From positions 1 through 26,514 of the forward strand of contig JAXHUM010000124.1 of the NCBI GenBank assembly GCA_034189325.1: a stretch of DNA of 26,514 nt, written 5' to 3'. The notes below the pieces were generated by a model. The model was not told where the DNA came from, searched no databases, and worked only from the letters and a program-made list of their open reading frames with translations. Positions within the stretch are counted from its first letter, which is position 1, and each line of letters begins with the position of its first letter. The translations under genes were made by a program, and so were the position numbers. Source of the DNA: JAXHUM01 sp034189325 (GTDB lineage: Bacteria; Desulfobacterota; DSM-4660; Desulfatiglandales; Desulfatiglandaceae). Below, in pieces: positions 8,249 to 16,538 of this stretch.

Positions 8249-8293
8249 GGAAGTTTCCAAAAAAGCTAAAGTTTTTCCAAAAACTTCCAATAG
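8249..8293 (+). promoter_or_regulatory. possible sigma-28-like promoter within an inverted repeat
   Basis: TAAAGTTT at 8267-8274, an 11-base spacer, then TCCAATAG at 8286-8293. The first block equals the flagellar sigma factor FliA -35 consensus and the second matches five of eight positions of its -10 (GCCGATAA). The element is embedded in an inverted repeat, GGAAGTTT 8249-8256 with AAACTTCC 8281-8288, which could be an operator or hairpin. It lies 57 bases upstream of the ATG at 8350. AT-rich sequence makes chance matches possible. Confidence 0.28.
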
Positions 8294-8349
8294 AATCTTT
8301 AAAGGGTCTTTGAGGTTCAAAAGATCAAAAACAGGAGGGAGGAGCCATT

Positions 8350-9282
8350 ATGGATCCCATATGCTCGTGCGGCTCACAGCCTACGGTTCAATATAACCCG
8401 AAGGCGAATCAAAGCAGAGAGAGTTTTGCTCAGATCAACCAGCTCATGAGGGCTGGTGAACGGCACACCGACATCACCATCATAACGGAAGAGGGTGACA
8501 AGGTGACACTGTCGTCCGATGTCTCTATCGAGGTATCACTCACCACCTACAACAGCATGGCCCGAACGAACAGATCCTCTGTCGATTCCAAGGGAATGCT
8601 GTTTTCATTTGATGGGAGTCGTGAGATTTCCGTTGAGATCGAGGGTGACCTGAACGATCAGGAAAAGAAGGAAATAAAAGAGGTCGTGAAGACCATATTC
8701 AAAATGATAAAAGGATTTCTCACAGGAAAGCCTGAAGATGGGGTGAATACAGCATGGAATTTGAACGATCTACAAGAAATCTCAATTGTCCAGGCCGAAT
8801 TTCAACAGAGCAATACCCTGACCATGCTCACACACACCGTTGAGAGGAATACGGCTTACTCCCCTCTCCCAGCCAAGGAGGTGCCTTCAGATGTTGACAG
8901 GGGTCAATCAAGGGGCGTTGATCACCCGGTGGACCGATTGACCGATCGTATGGTTGAGGTAGTGAGGGATTCGAGGGTCAAACTGGACATACTCTTAGAG
9001 CATTTTGACCGGATGGCCTCATGGCTCTCTCGAGAGTTCAGACAGGGTGACCAAATGGGATGGGAAAAGCTCGGCATGATTCAGACTATTCTCAAAGAGT
9101 TTATCGAGAAATTGCAGGAACCGTCGATCGAGTCAAAAGAGGTGGGAGCAAAGGATTCGTCAGAAATCCCGGCTGTAGATTCTCCCACGGAAACGGTTCA
9201 GTCAGAACAGGTTTCAGTTCTCCAACTTGCTGCAATGAATCAGATCAGTTCATTCAACTTTGAATACCACGCCGACACCTAA
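8350..9282 (+). CDS. unrecognised cytoplasmic protein
   Basis: 310 residues with no signal peptide or membrane segment. The start is well supported by GGAGGGAGGAG ending five bases before the ATG. The N-terminus has two close cysteines (C5, C7). Residues 35-80 look beta-rich (DITIITEEGDKVTLS). Residues 95-135 contain REISVEIEGDLNDQEKKEI, a strand followed by an acidic helix, reminiscent of a DUF5610-like pattern I associate with uncharacterised proteobacterial proteins; this resemblance is from memory and weak. Residues 190-250 form an amphipathic helix region, and the tail is rich in Ser and Glu. It is divergent from the kinase operon and may be regulated with it. A sigma-28-like site upstream raises, but does not establish, a motility link. 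Confidence 0.75.
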   Translation: MDPICSCGSQPTVQYNPKANQSRESFAQINQLMRAGERHTDITIITEEGDKVTLSSDVSIEVSLTTYNSMARTNRSSVDSKGMLFSFDGSREISVEIEGDLNDQEKKEIKEVVKTIFKMIKGFLTGKPEDGVNTAWNLNDLQEISIVQAEFQQSNTLTMLTHTVERNTAYSPLPAKEVPSDVDRGQSRGVDHPVDRLTDRMVEVVRDSRVKLDILLEHFDRMASWLSREFRQGDQMGWEKLGMIQTILKEFIEKLQEPSIESKEVGAKDSSEIPAVDSPTETVQSEQVSVLQLAAMNQISSFNFEYHADT

Positions 9283-9653
9283 ACCGGCCGAACAAATATT
9301 TCTATAGCACGCCAAGAAGTTCGCATAGGCGTCGATCATATTCTCGCCTTCACTCACGCCTCCCCCGGATGGTGCCACCCGGTGTGCCATTGTTGTTGAA
9401 AAACGCCTCTGTCCATTGGAACTGTCAAATGGGAACGGACCATAAACTATCTCATTTCAATATGTTTCACCATTTCCTATTCGTTATCAAAAAGACCGAT
9501 CTCATCGACCCGACAGATTGCATAACCCAGAGTTTTAGAGGAATAGCGGTTTGAGGACCTAATATCGGGAGGATATTTCGTAAGAATAGGTTTGACTTGA
9601 AGCTGTTTATCTGATTGACTGTTATGTTATCATGTCATTGGGGGATATATTAT
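9283..9653 (+). other. intergenic leader before ileS
   Basis: 371 bases between the unrecognised gene and ileS. I see no convincing gene, tRNA or T-box leader (no T-box specifier/antiterminator pattern recognised). TTGACT occurs at 9593-9598 but lacks a matching -10 at normal spacing. A GGGGGA ribosome site at 9640-9645 precedes the ileS ATG at 9654. Confidence 0.4.
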
Positions 9654-12461
9654 ATGGACTATAAGCGAACTCTTAATCTTCCCGCAACCCCGTTTCCCAT
9701 GAAGGCCAACCTGACTAAAAGGGAGCCGGAAATTCTGGAAAGATGGGAAAAACTGGGCCTTTACCATTTAATCAGGGACGTCTCCAAGGGTAAGACTCCT
9801 TATATGCTGCATGATGGGCCGCCATATGCCAACGGCAATATCCACATGGGCACCGCCTTTAACAAGATATTGAAGGACATCATTATCAAATCAAAGCAGA
9901 TGGCGGGTTTTGACGTGCCTTACGTGCCCGGATGGGATTGTCACGGTCTTCCGATTGAGCATAAGGTGGACTTAGAGCTTGCCGAAAAGAAGCGGGAGAT
10001 GTCCCAGGTTGAGATCAGACAGTACTGTAGGAAGTATGCGGAGAAATTCATCGATATACAACGGAACGAATTCAAGCGACTGGGGGTTCTTGGAGAATGG
10101 GAAAGACCCTACCTTACGATGAACTATCCCTATGAAGCGACTATTGTAAAGGAGTTCGGGAGATTTGCCCTCAATGGGAGTCTTGTAAGGAGTAAGAAGC
10201 CGATTTACTGGTGCATCTCATGTAAAACAGCCCTTGCCGAGGCTGAAGTTGAGTATGAAGAAGAGACATCCCCCTCCATATTTGTCAAGTTTCCTGCAAT
10301 CTCAGACCTGGGGACCTTGGATCCAGCGTTGACAGGGAAGGATATCTCCTTTGTCATCTGGACGACTACACCCTGGACCTTGCCGGCCAATCTGGCAATC
10401 GCTCTTCACCCGGACCTTGAGTATGTAGCTGTAGAAACAGAGGAGGGTGAGGTCATGATTTTGGCCAGAGGACTCCTGGAGCCCTGCATGAATACCTTTG
10501 GTGTCAAGTCCCACCGGATCATTGCCGACCTCCACGCTGTGGACCTGGAAGGTCTTCAGGCAAGGCACCCCTTTTATGACCGGCCTTCCGTTATTGTCCT
10601 GGCTCCTTACGTAACCCTTGAGGCCGGTACGGGATGCGTTCATACGGCACCTGGTCATGGACGTGAAGACTATGAAACAGGTCTCCACTACGATCTGGAC
10701 GTCTATTCTCCGGTAGATGACTCAGGACGGTTTATCCCTGATGTAGAGTTTTTTGCCGGTCAACAGGTCTTTGAGGCCAACCGGTCCATTAACGACAAGC
10801 TCCGGGAGTTGGGAGTCCTCCTCAAAGAACAAGAGATCACTCACGAATATCCACACTGCTGGCGTTGCAAGAAACCGGTCATCTATCGCTCCACAGAACA
10901 GTGGTTTATATCGATGGAGAAAACGGGACTGAGACAAGTGGCCTTGGAAGCCATCAATCAGGTCTCATGGATTCCCTCATGGGGAAAAGATCGTATCTAC
11001 AGTATGATCGCCAACCGCCCGGACTGGTGTATATCGAGGCAACGGTCGTGGGGAGCGCCGATCACTGTGTTCTTTTGCGAGGACTGTGGTGAGGTGATCG
11101 TCTCTCAGGAGATTATTGATCGTATAAGCAGCATGGTTGAGGAATCAGGGGCCGATATATGGTTCACCAAGACACCGGCCGAACTCCTCCCACAAGGCTT
11201 CCATTGTCCCAAGTGCAAAGGCGACCGATTCAGGAAAGAAACAGATATCCTTGATGTCTGGTTTGACTCGGGCGTCAGCTATGCTGCAGTCATGGAAAAG
11301 CGAGATTATCTCGAGAGTCCCGCAGACCTTTATCTTGAAGGCAGTGATCAACACAGGGGCTGGTTTCACAGCTCACTCTTGTGTTCTTCGGGCACTCGCA
11401 AGGCCCCGCCTTACAAAAATGTCCTGACCCATGGTTTTGTGGTTGACGGCGCAGGCAAGGCAATGCACAAGTCGGCGGGCAATGTTGTGGCACCGGAAGA
11501 ACTCATCAAAAAGTATGGAGCGGAGATCTTGAGGCTATGGGTCGCGGCGGAAGACTATCGGGACAACATCCGGCTTTCAGACGAGATATTGAAAAGATTG
11601 ACGGAAGCTTATCGACGCATCAGGAATACCTGCCGGTACCTGCTGGGCAACTTAAATGATTTCGACCCCGAGACCGACCAGGTCCCATACCTGGAGATGG
11701 AGGAACTGGACCGTTGGGCGCTCAATCGGCTTCAAGAGTTGAGTTCACGGGTTTTTGAGGCATATGAACATTTTGATTTTCATCCTGTCTATCAAAACCT
11801 TCATAACTTCTGTGTGTTGGACCTTTCATCGTTCTACCTTGATATCATAAAGGACAGGCTATACACATCGCCCAAGAAATCTTCGGCCAGACGCTCTGCG
11901 CAGACTGCAATGAATGAGATCCTTCACGTTCTGGTCAGACTCATGGCCCCTATCCTCTCTTTTACGGCAGACGAGATATGGCAATATATGGACGTCAAAC
12001 AAGGGCCTCCCAGTGTCCACGCCGAGCTTTTTTTTCCTCAGAAGGACGCATACAGAGACCGGGAGCTTGCCGACCGTTGGGAAGATATTATTGCCGTTCG
12101 AAAAGAGGTCTCAAAGACCCTTGAAGTTGCAAGGAAGCAAAAGGAAATCGGACACTCCCTTGATGCGGCTGTTACGCTCGGTCTGTCCACTGAACTGATG
12201 GAAAAACTCATCCCCTACAAAGATCAGTTAAGGTCTATTTTCATTGTCTCCTCGGTGAGGCTTGAAAAAAGCGATCAAGTGGAAGGGGGAGTTTCAAGCG
12301 AGATTGTGCCGGGCCTGAAAGTCCGGGTAAATCCGTCGGCCGACATGAAATGTGAGCGATGCTGGGTCCATGATCCTTCGGTGGGGGAGAACCACGAACA
12401 CCCCACGATCTGTGATCGTTGCCTTGAGGCCATGGATGAGATGGAGACTATCAGCGACTAA
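9654..12461 (+). CDS. ileS: isoleucine--tRNA ligase
   Basis: Class I synthetase that charges tRNA-Ile in the cytoplasm. From the ATG at 9654 it is 935 residues, close to E. coli IleS (938). An ATG 39 bases upstream is in frame but would add a non-conserved tail; GGGGGATAT directly before 9654 supports the shorter form. Seen: PYANGNIHMGT (class I HIGH motif as HMGT, 64-67), the editing domain with WTTTPWTLPAN, DVWFDSGVS, and the catalytic loop. The loop reads KAMHKS at 602-607 instead of the canonical KMSKS. A C-terminal zinc site is intact: C900-x2-C903 and C920-x2-C923. The stop overlaps the lspA start (TAATG), so the two are translationally coupled. Confidence 0.97.
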   Translation: MDYKRTLNLPATPFPMKANLTKREPEILERWEKLGLYHLIRDVSKGKTPYMLHDGPPYANGNIHMGTAFNKILKDIIIKSKQMAGFDVPYVPGWDCHGLPIEHKVDLELAEKKREMSQVEIRQYCRKYAEKFIDIQRNEFKRLGVLGEWERPYLTMNYPYEATIVKEFGRFALNGSLVRSKKPIYWCISCKTALAEAEVEYEEETSPSIFVKFPAISDLGTLDPALTGKDISFVIWTTTPWTLPANLAIALHPDLEYVAVETEEGEVMILARGLLEPCMNTFGVKSHRIIADLHAVDLEGLQARHPFYDRPSVIVLAPYVTLEAGTGCVHTAPGHGREDYETGLHYDLDVYSPVDDSGRFIPDVEFFAGQQVFEANRSINDKLRELGVLLKEQEITHEYPHCWRCKKPVIYRSTEQWFISMEKTGLRQVALEAINQVSWIPSWGKDRIYSMIANRPDWCISRQRSWGAPITVFFCEDCGEVIVSQEIIDRISSMVEESGADIWFTKTPAELLPQGFHCPKCKGDRFRKETDILDVWFDSGVSYAAVMEKRDYLESPADLYLEGSDQHRGWFHSSLLCSSGTRKAPPYKNVLTHGFVVDGAGKAMHKSAGNVVAPEELIKKYGAEILRLWVAAEDYRDNIRLSDEILKRLTEAYRRIRNTCRYLLGNLNDFDPETDQVPYLEMEELDRWALNRLQELSSRVFEAYEHFDFHPVYQNLHNFCVLDLSSFYLDIIKDRLYTSPKKSSARRSAQTAMNEILHVLVRLMAPILSFTADEIWQYMDVKQGPPSVHAELFFPQKDAYRDRELADRWEDIIAVRKEVSKTLEVARKQKEIGHSLDAAVTLGLSTELMEKLIPYKDQLRSIFIVSSVRLEKSDQVEGGVSSEIVPGLKVRVNPSADMKCERCWVHDPSVGENHEHPTICDRCLEAMDEMETISD

Positions 12462-12991
12462 TGAAAAAGTATCATTGGATGGCTTGGCCGGCACTGACCG
12501 TTATCCTGCTCGACCAGATCTCAAAATCAGCGATCATTCGCGGCCTGAAACTACATGAATCCGTGGAAGTCATCAGCGGCTTTTTCAATATTGTTCATGT
12601 ACGGAATAGGGGAATGGCCTTTGGATTGTTGAACCGACCCGGGGCCAACGATATAGTTTTCTACTTTCTCCTGTCAACCAGCCTCGCTGCTCTGTGTCTG
12701 CTCCTCATATGGTTTTTCAAACTCAAGAAGGGCGATGACGGAATCACTCCAGGTTTTTCTTTGATCCTGGGAGGCGCCATAGGCAATCTCATTGACCGAG
12801 TCAGGTTTAGAGAAGTGGTCGATTTTCTCGATTTCTATGTTGGCCGTTATCACTGGCCCGCGTTTAACGTGGCGGATTCGGCAATTACCGTGGGGACATT
12901 CTGGGTAATCCTCAACCTGATTTTTCAGGCTTCATCGAAGACCCAAGTGTTGGAAGGTCCCAAAAAAGAAGGCACAAAAAGACAACGGTAA
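12461..12991 (+). CDS. lspA: lipoprotein signal peptidase (signal peptidase II)
   Basis: 176 residues, inner membrane aspartyl protease that cuts the signal peptide from diacylglyceryl-modified prolipoproteins. Four hydrophobic segments are visible. Conserved boxes: DQISKS (18-23), NRGMAFG (49-55), GGAIGNLIDR with catalytic Asp112, and FNVADSAITVG with catalytic Asp139; E. coli uses Asp114 and Asp141. Start ATG overlaps the last base of the ileS stop codon, a common gene order in bacteria. The product of lgt, 202 bases downstream, makes its substrate, and Pal in this window is a likely client. Confidence 0.97.
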   Translation: MKKYHWMAWPALTVILLDQISKSAIIRGLKLHESVEVISGFFNIVHVRNRGMAFGLLNRPGANDIVFYFLLSTSLAALCLLLIWFFKLKKGDDGITPGFSLILGGAIGNLIDRVRFREVVDFLDFYVGRYHWPAFNVADSAITVGTFWVILNLIFQASSKTQVLEGPKKEGTKRQR

Positions 12992-13193
12992 GAATCAGCT
13001 GCTGTCTCCTCTTTTCCATTAACTTCTGGAAATGAAGATGCTAATATTGAATTGACATGCCTGTTAATGGAATAAAGTAACACGAATCAACAGGCTTTCC
13101 GGACGGGAAACCACTTGGCTACGAAACAGCCGCTTATCACCGAATTCTTGACAACTGACCCACAGTCACACAAAAGGGAGTAGCATCGATCTT

Positions 13194-13973
13194 ATGTTCC
13201 CTGATCTTTTTTCAATAGGCCCTTTCACCATCCATACCTACGGTATGTTCGTGGCCCTCGGTTTCTTTGCCGGCCTGGGAGCTACGATAAAGATTGGAAA
13301 GTCTATGGGGATAGGCCATCAACAGGTTTTGGACATGGGTTTTCTGATTATCCTTGCGGCCATTATCGGCTCGAGGATGTTGTATATCTTAATGAACATT
13401 TCGTACTACGTTCAGCGGCCCATAGAAATACTCTGGATATGGGAAGGCGGCCTCGTATTTTCCGGCGGCATCATCGCCGTTGCCCTCGTAGTAGCCTGGT
13501 ATGGCAAACGACATGATCTTTCATTCTTAAAACTGGGGGACCTCCTCGTTCCAGGTGCCGCGCTGGGTCAGGGCATCGGCCGAATCGGGTGTTTGATGGC
13601 CGGATGTTGTTATGGAAAACCGACCCATGTGAAATGGGGCATCATTTTTACGCACCCCAACTCTTTGGCCCCGAATAATATCTGCCTCCACCCGACTCAA
13701 CTCTACTCCAGTATAAGCGGATTTCTCATCTTCTTGATACTCCTCTTTGTCCATTCAAAGAAGAAATTCGAAGGGCAGGTACTGATGTGGTTCTTGATCT
13801 GTCACAGCACCGCTCGTCTGGCTATCGAGCGATTTCGGGGGGATCACAGGGGCATGGTTCTCAATAGCAATATGACCATGACCCAGTTTGTCGCGACACT
13901 CATACTTGTAGTCTCAGTGATTGTGCTCCTTGTTCTCAAATCCAGGAATAGACGGAAGTCTCAAACAGGGTAA
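13194..13973 (+). CDS. lgt: prolipoprotein diacylglyceryl transferase
   Basis: 259 residues with about seven hydrophobic segments; inner membrane enzyme that transfers diacylglycerol from phosphatidylglycerol to the lipobox Cys, the step before LspA. N-terminal IHTYGMFVALGF, the signature GQGIGRIGCLMAGCCYGKPT with Arg130 (the equivalent of essential Arg143 in E. coli), and RLAIERFRGDHRG near the C-terminus (equivalent of Arg239) are present. The signature has cysteines where enterobacteria have GNFINGELYGR, a difference seen in other lineages. GGGAG lies about 13 bases before the ATG, rather far. The preceding 202-base gap holds a possible weak promoter, TTGACA 13052-13057 and TAAAGT 13073-13078 with a short 15-base spacer. 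Confidence 0.96.
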   Translation: MFPDLFSIGPFTIHTYGMFVALGFFAGLGATIKIGKSMGIGHQQVLDMGFLIILAAIIGSRMLYILMNISYYVQRPIEILWIWEGGLVFSGGIIAVALVVAWYGKRHDLSFLKLGDLLVPGAALGQGIGRIGCLMAGCCYGKPTHVKWGIIFTHPNSLAPNNICLHPTQLYSSISGFLIFLILLFVHSKKKFEGQVLMWFLICHSTARLAIERFRGDHRGMVLNSNMTMTQFVATLILVVSVIVLLVLKSRNRRKSQTG

Positions 13974-13981
13974 TAGTCACG

Positions 13982-14016
13982 GGCCTCGTAGTCCTGACGA
14001 TCAAGCTTACGGGGCC
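13982..14016 (+). terminator. hairpin between convergent lgt and the 35-codon gene
   Basis: GGCCTCGTA (13982-13990) pairs with TACGGGGCC (14008-14016) as a nine-pair stem with one G-U wobble on the + strand; the loop is 17 bases. It starts eight bases after the lgt stop and is followed by a modest T-containing stretch (CTACTTGTTT). It could terminate lgt. A U-rich tract is weak, so confidence is moderate to low. Confidence 0.35.
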
Positions 14017-14028
14017 AAGACTACTTGT

Positions 14029-14136
14029 TTACCCTTTTCCGCCTTCCAGTTTGGCCCTCTCTTTGAGTCTTTTTTTTCTGCGTCTTCTCCTTCGATCCAG
14101 TTCCCGTTGCCTCTCGGATTTCTTATGTCTCGACAT
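14029..14136 (-). CDS. 35-residue, highly basic small protein
   Basis: A short reading frame of 35 codons: MSRHKKSERQRELDRRRR, then a Lys/Arg-rich stretch, ending AKLEGGKG. About half of the residues are Arg or Lys, with no hydrophobic segment; it should be a soluble charged helix that could bind RNA, ribosomes or DNA (inference). The ribosome site is excellent: AAAGGAGGT ends nine bases before the ATG at 14136. It lies convergent to lgt and 395 bases downstream of cpoB. A stable hairpin (CCG/CGG over CTCC/GGAG, loop GAAAG) precedes the ribosome site around 14172-14192. I have an impression that similar basic small proteins occur in deltaproteobacteria, but I cannot name the family. The near-consensus Shine-Dalgarno is the main reason to believe it is translated. 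Confidence 0.68.
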   Translation of the reverse strand: MSRHKKSERQRELDRRRRRRKKRLKERAKLEGGKG

Positions 14137-14531
14137 GATTCGTAGACCTCCTTTGTTTCTTGTATTTATCTCCGCTCCCTTTCGGAGTCGGGGAAGAGAT
14201 GCTTTTTAGTTTCAAGTGTATTGTACCTGTCTATTGTGTCTCCATCGTCGTAAAATTTGGGAGCCCATATCGTTTGTGGCCTCGCTAGAGAAAAAATGGA
14301 TCTGAGGTCCTACCGGCAAACCTCCTGTCGGCCCAACAATGACGGCGAGGACGCCCATTTTAAAATGCTCGCTGCTCTTCAGGAGCGCTGTGATCAAATA
14401 TTTTGCAGGGGAATAAGGATTCACTTTTTCAGGCGAGATAATCAGGAACAAGACTGGGAATTCTTTTATTCACTCCAGACCCCTCAATCGGTCTCAGTAC
14501 CCGATAAAGTATAGCGTATTGAAGCCATCTA
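14137..14531. other. gap between cpoB and the small basic gene
   Basis: 395 bases. A frame of about 79 codons is open on each strand (14257-14514 on +, 14212-14451 on -), but neither has a good start with a ribosome site; the minus frame begins with TTG and reads plausibly in the middle (AVIVGPTGGLPVGPQIHF). I cannot support either as a gene. A CCG-CTCC/GGAG-CGG hairpin sits just upstream of the small basic gene. Confidence 0.3.
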
Positions 14532-15407
14532 TCATTTGAGTGTTTTGAGCTTTGACTCAGCTGTTTTGGCTTCACTGGAACCGGGATAATTTTTAATAAT
14601 CTTCTTCAGCAGCAGTCTGGCGCTGATTCTATCGTTGATTTCATAAAAGGCAACGGCCTGGCGAAGCATCGCATTGGGGACTTTATTTCCCTTGGGATAT
14701 TTCTTGATCACCTGTTGGAATGCCAAGATCGCTTGTTCGTACTGTTGCAGCGACATATAACACTCTCCGATCCAGAATTGAGCGTTATCCGCCAGGTCTG
14801 ATTTACCGTACTTTTCCAGAAACTTCTTAAATCTGACAATAGCCTCCCCATATTCTTGGGCCTTAAAGGCTGAAAGGGCCAGATCATAGACTTCCGACTC
14901 GGAGGATATCGTCTGTGCGACAGGGCTTGATTCTTTCCCTGCTATCTTAGGGCCGAGACCTTTTGCAAGGTTTCCTTTCTCACGTCCCTCCCGTAATTGT
15001 ACTCCGCCCGCTTCCAATTTGGACAGACGCTGAGTAAGATCATTGATACCCGCCTTAATTGCGTCTTGATCCGTCGTATCTCTCTCAATAGCCCTTTTGA
15101 GCAAATGCTCGGCTTCTTCCACACGACCGGAAAGACTTTGTATCTCTGATTTTACCAGATCATTTTCAGCTACAAGTTCCGCCTGGTTGTTGCGGATCGA
15201 TTGGAGAGAAGAATCAAGCTTGCCGGATAGTTTTGTTCCAATCGATTCTTCAATCTGGCTGACTCGTTTGTTCAGGGCGACAATTTGATCGTTCAGATAG
15301 AGGATGTCCTCCCGGCTTGTGACGCAGGAGGGACAAAACAAGACCAGGCAAACGAGGATACCTAGGTTAGCAATAGTCACTTTTTTTAAAACCGGCAATC
15401 TCGTCAT
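14532..15407 (-). CDS. cpoB: Tol-Pal system protein CpoB/YbgF, TPR domain
   Basis: 291 residues, exported periplasmic protein that in E. coli links Tol-Pal constriction to peptidoglycan synthesis. The N-terminus has a hydrophobic signal (residues 12-28, ending FCPSC), which may be a lipoprotein signal with an atypical lipobox; E. coli CpoB is not lipidated. Residues 30-120 are a heptad-rich coiled coil, matching the trimerisation region of the family. Residues 170-285 are three TPR units (EVYDLALSAFKAQEYGEAIV and onward). It is last of the tol-pal genes, 123 bases after pal, with a strong hairpin in between. Length and domain order are normal. Confidence 0.93.
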   Translation of the reverse strand: MTRLPVLKKVTIANLGILVCLVLFCPSCVTSREDILYLNDQIVALNKRVSQIEESIGTKLSGKLDSSLQSIRNNQAELVAENDLVKSEIQSLSGRVEEAEHLLKRAIERDTTDQDAIKAGINDLTQRLSKLEAGGVQLREGREKGNLAKGLGPKIAGKESSPVAQTISSESEVYDLALSAFKAQEYGEAIVRFKKFLEKYGKSDLADNAQFWIGECYMSLQQYEQAILAFQQVIKKYPKGNKVPNAMLRQAVAFYEINDRISARLLLKKIIKNYPGSSEAKTAESKLKTLK

Positions 15408-15442
15408 TTAAACCTGCTTCGTTCCGAAATAAGACAAAGGGA

Positions 15443-15467
15443 CCGGCCTGTCGGTCTGACAGGCCGG
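15443..15467. repeat. perfect 10-bp hairpin between pal and cpoB
   Basis: CCGGCCTGTC (15443-15452) pairs perfectly with GACAGGCCGG (15458-15467) around a five-base loop. On the minus strand, the direction of pal-cpoB, it is followed by TCCCTTTGTCTTATTT, which is only moderately T-rich. It may be a partial terminator or an RNA-stability hairpin lowering cpoB expression relative to pal. Start of cpoB is 36 bases further on. Confidence 0.6.
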
Positions 15468-15530
15468 ATTATTTCACACTTTGAAAGACTGACGGAAGAG
15501 CTTAGGGGTTGATTGCAGCAAGAATCCTCT

Positions 15531-16121
15531 CTACTCAACCAGCCGAAACTCATCGCGCCTGTTTCTGGCCCATGCCTCCTCATTGTGCAAGGGATTTGCC
15601 GGTCTTTCTTCACCGTAGCTGATGCAGGAGATTCGATTCCCTGAAATACCTAGGGCTTCAAGAAATCTTTTTGCAGAGTAAGCCCTTCTCTCTCCCAGCG
15701 CGAGGTTGTATTGGTTGGTTCCTCTTTCATCGCAATGCCCTTCAACACGAACGGAATAGGAGGAATTACTACGAAGAAAATCAGCCTTTATTTTCAGATT
15801 GGCCTTGGCTTCCGGTTTGAGTTCAGAACGATCAAAGTCGAAATATATGCTTGTCGACTCAAATAGTCTGATCGAATCCGCTAGGGACTGGCCTCGCTGG
15901 ATTTCTTCGGTCCTTGCCCGGCGACTACTATCCTCTCCGGTTGCTGGCGGCTGAGTTGGTTGTGTTACTCTTTCAGGGGCTTCTTCAGGAGCCGTCTCCT
16001 GCGCGGTTTGCTGAGCTGTCTCTGAAGTCTGCAATTGCTTCTTAGCGCATGAAGTCATGACCAAAAATGAGGAACATACAAACGCCAAGCCTACCAAACC
16101 AGTAATCATTTTTTTTCCCAT
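15531..16121 (-). CDS. pal: peptidoglycan-associated lipoprotein Pal
   Basis: 196 residues. Outer-membrane lipoprotein whose OmpA-like domain binds peptidoglycan and which TolB and TolA pull during division. The signal peptide ends at lipobox VMTSC (Cys25). A Gln/Glu/Pro/Thr-rich linker covers about 30-70. The OmpA-like domain (85-195) shows FDFDRSELKPEA, the peptidoglycan-binding VEGHCDERGTNQYNLALGERRA and ISYGEERP. AAAGGAGG lies eight to nine bases before the ATG. It is separated from tolB by 417 bases, unlike the tight tolB-pal of many proteobacteria, and so probably has its own promoter. Confidence 0.97.
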   Translation of the reverse strand: MGKKMITGLVGLAFVCSSFLVMTSCAKKQLQTSETAQQTAQETAPEEAPERVTQPTQPPATGEDSSRRARTEEIQRGQSLADSIRLFESTSIYFDFDRSELKPEAKANLKIKADFLRSNSSYSVRVEGHCDERGTNQYNLALGERRAYSAKRFLEALGISGNRISCISYGEERPANPLHNEEAWARNRRDEFRLVE

Positions 16122-16538
16122 ACCCCTAAAACCTCCTTTTGAAGATTAACTTTTAAAATAAAACAAGGTGGAGTCTTAAAGACTATATCCTTGGTATCGA
16201 TTGATGAATATGAAAATTATCGAAACCTCGAACCACTCCCCTCAGCCCTATAAAGACTTGCAAAAACCTGACCGGAGGTCTGACTCCCACAGTCCGAAGA
16301 CCAATGTTTACCCATGACAGAGAACGAGTAGAATAAGATGGATATACCTTTAAGATTGCTATTTATACAATATTAATCGATAAGTAAAGCTTATTTGCGC
16401 TCAGTCAAGAATATTTTGTGCGGCGAATTTGTTCTCCTGCGAATAAGAGAAAAGCGATGGATCCACATGGGCCGCCCTATATGTATAGTGCGAAGCCTTG
16501 CGTTCTTTTCGACGCACTTGGCCGCGGGCACTGTGTCT
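16122..16538 (-). promoter_or_regulatory. tolB-pal intergenic region with possible pal promoter and hairpin
   Basis: 417 bases without a supported gene. On the minus strand, an AT-rich segment carries TTTACT (16383-16388) and TATAAA (16362-16367) with a 15-base spacer, and TTGACT (16403-16408) just upstream; either could make a pal promoter with a leader of about 235 bases. Within that leader, 16277-16302 forms a nine-pair hairpin with a three-base bulge (GGTCT/AGACC over GACT/AGTC). No riboswitch or known motif recognised. Confidence 0.32.

Noticed and set aside
9369..9554. 61-codon + strand frame upstream of ileS
   Set aside because: No ribosome site and no family-like features; composition looks non-coding.
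9615..9653. Upstream ATG for ileS
   Set aside because: It would add 13 residues not expected in the family, and the ribosome site GGGGGA lies directly before the ATG at 9654.
14212..14514. Frames of about 80 codons on both strands between cpoB and the small basic gene
   Set aside because: Neither has a credible start; they overlap each other and show no domain pattern.
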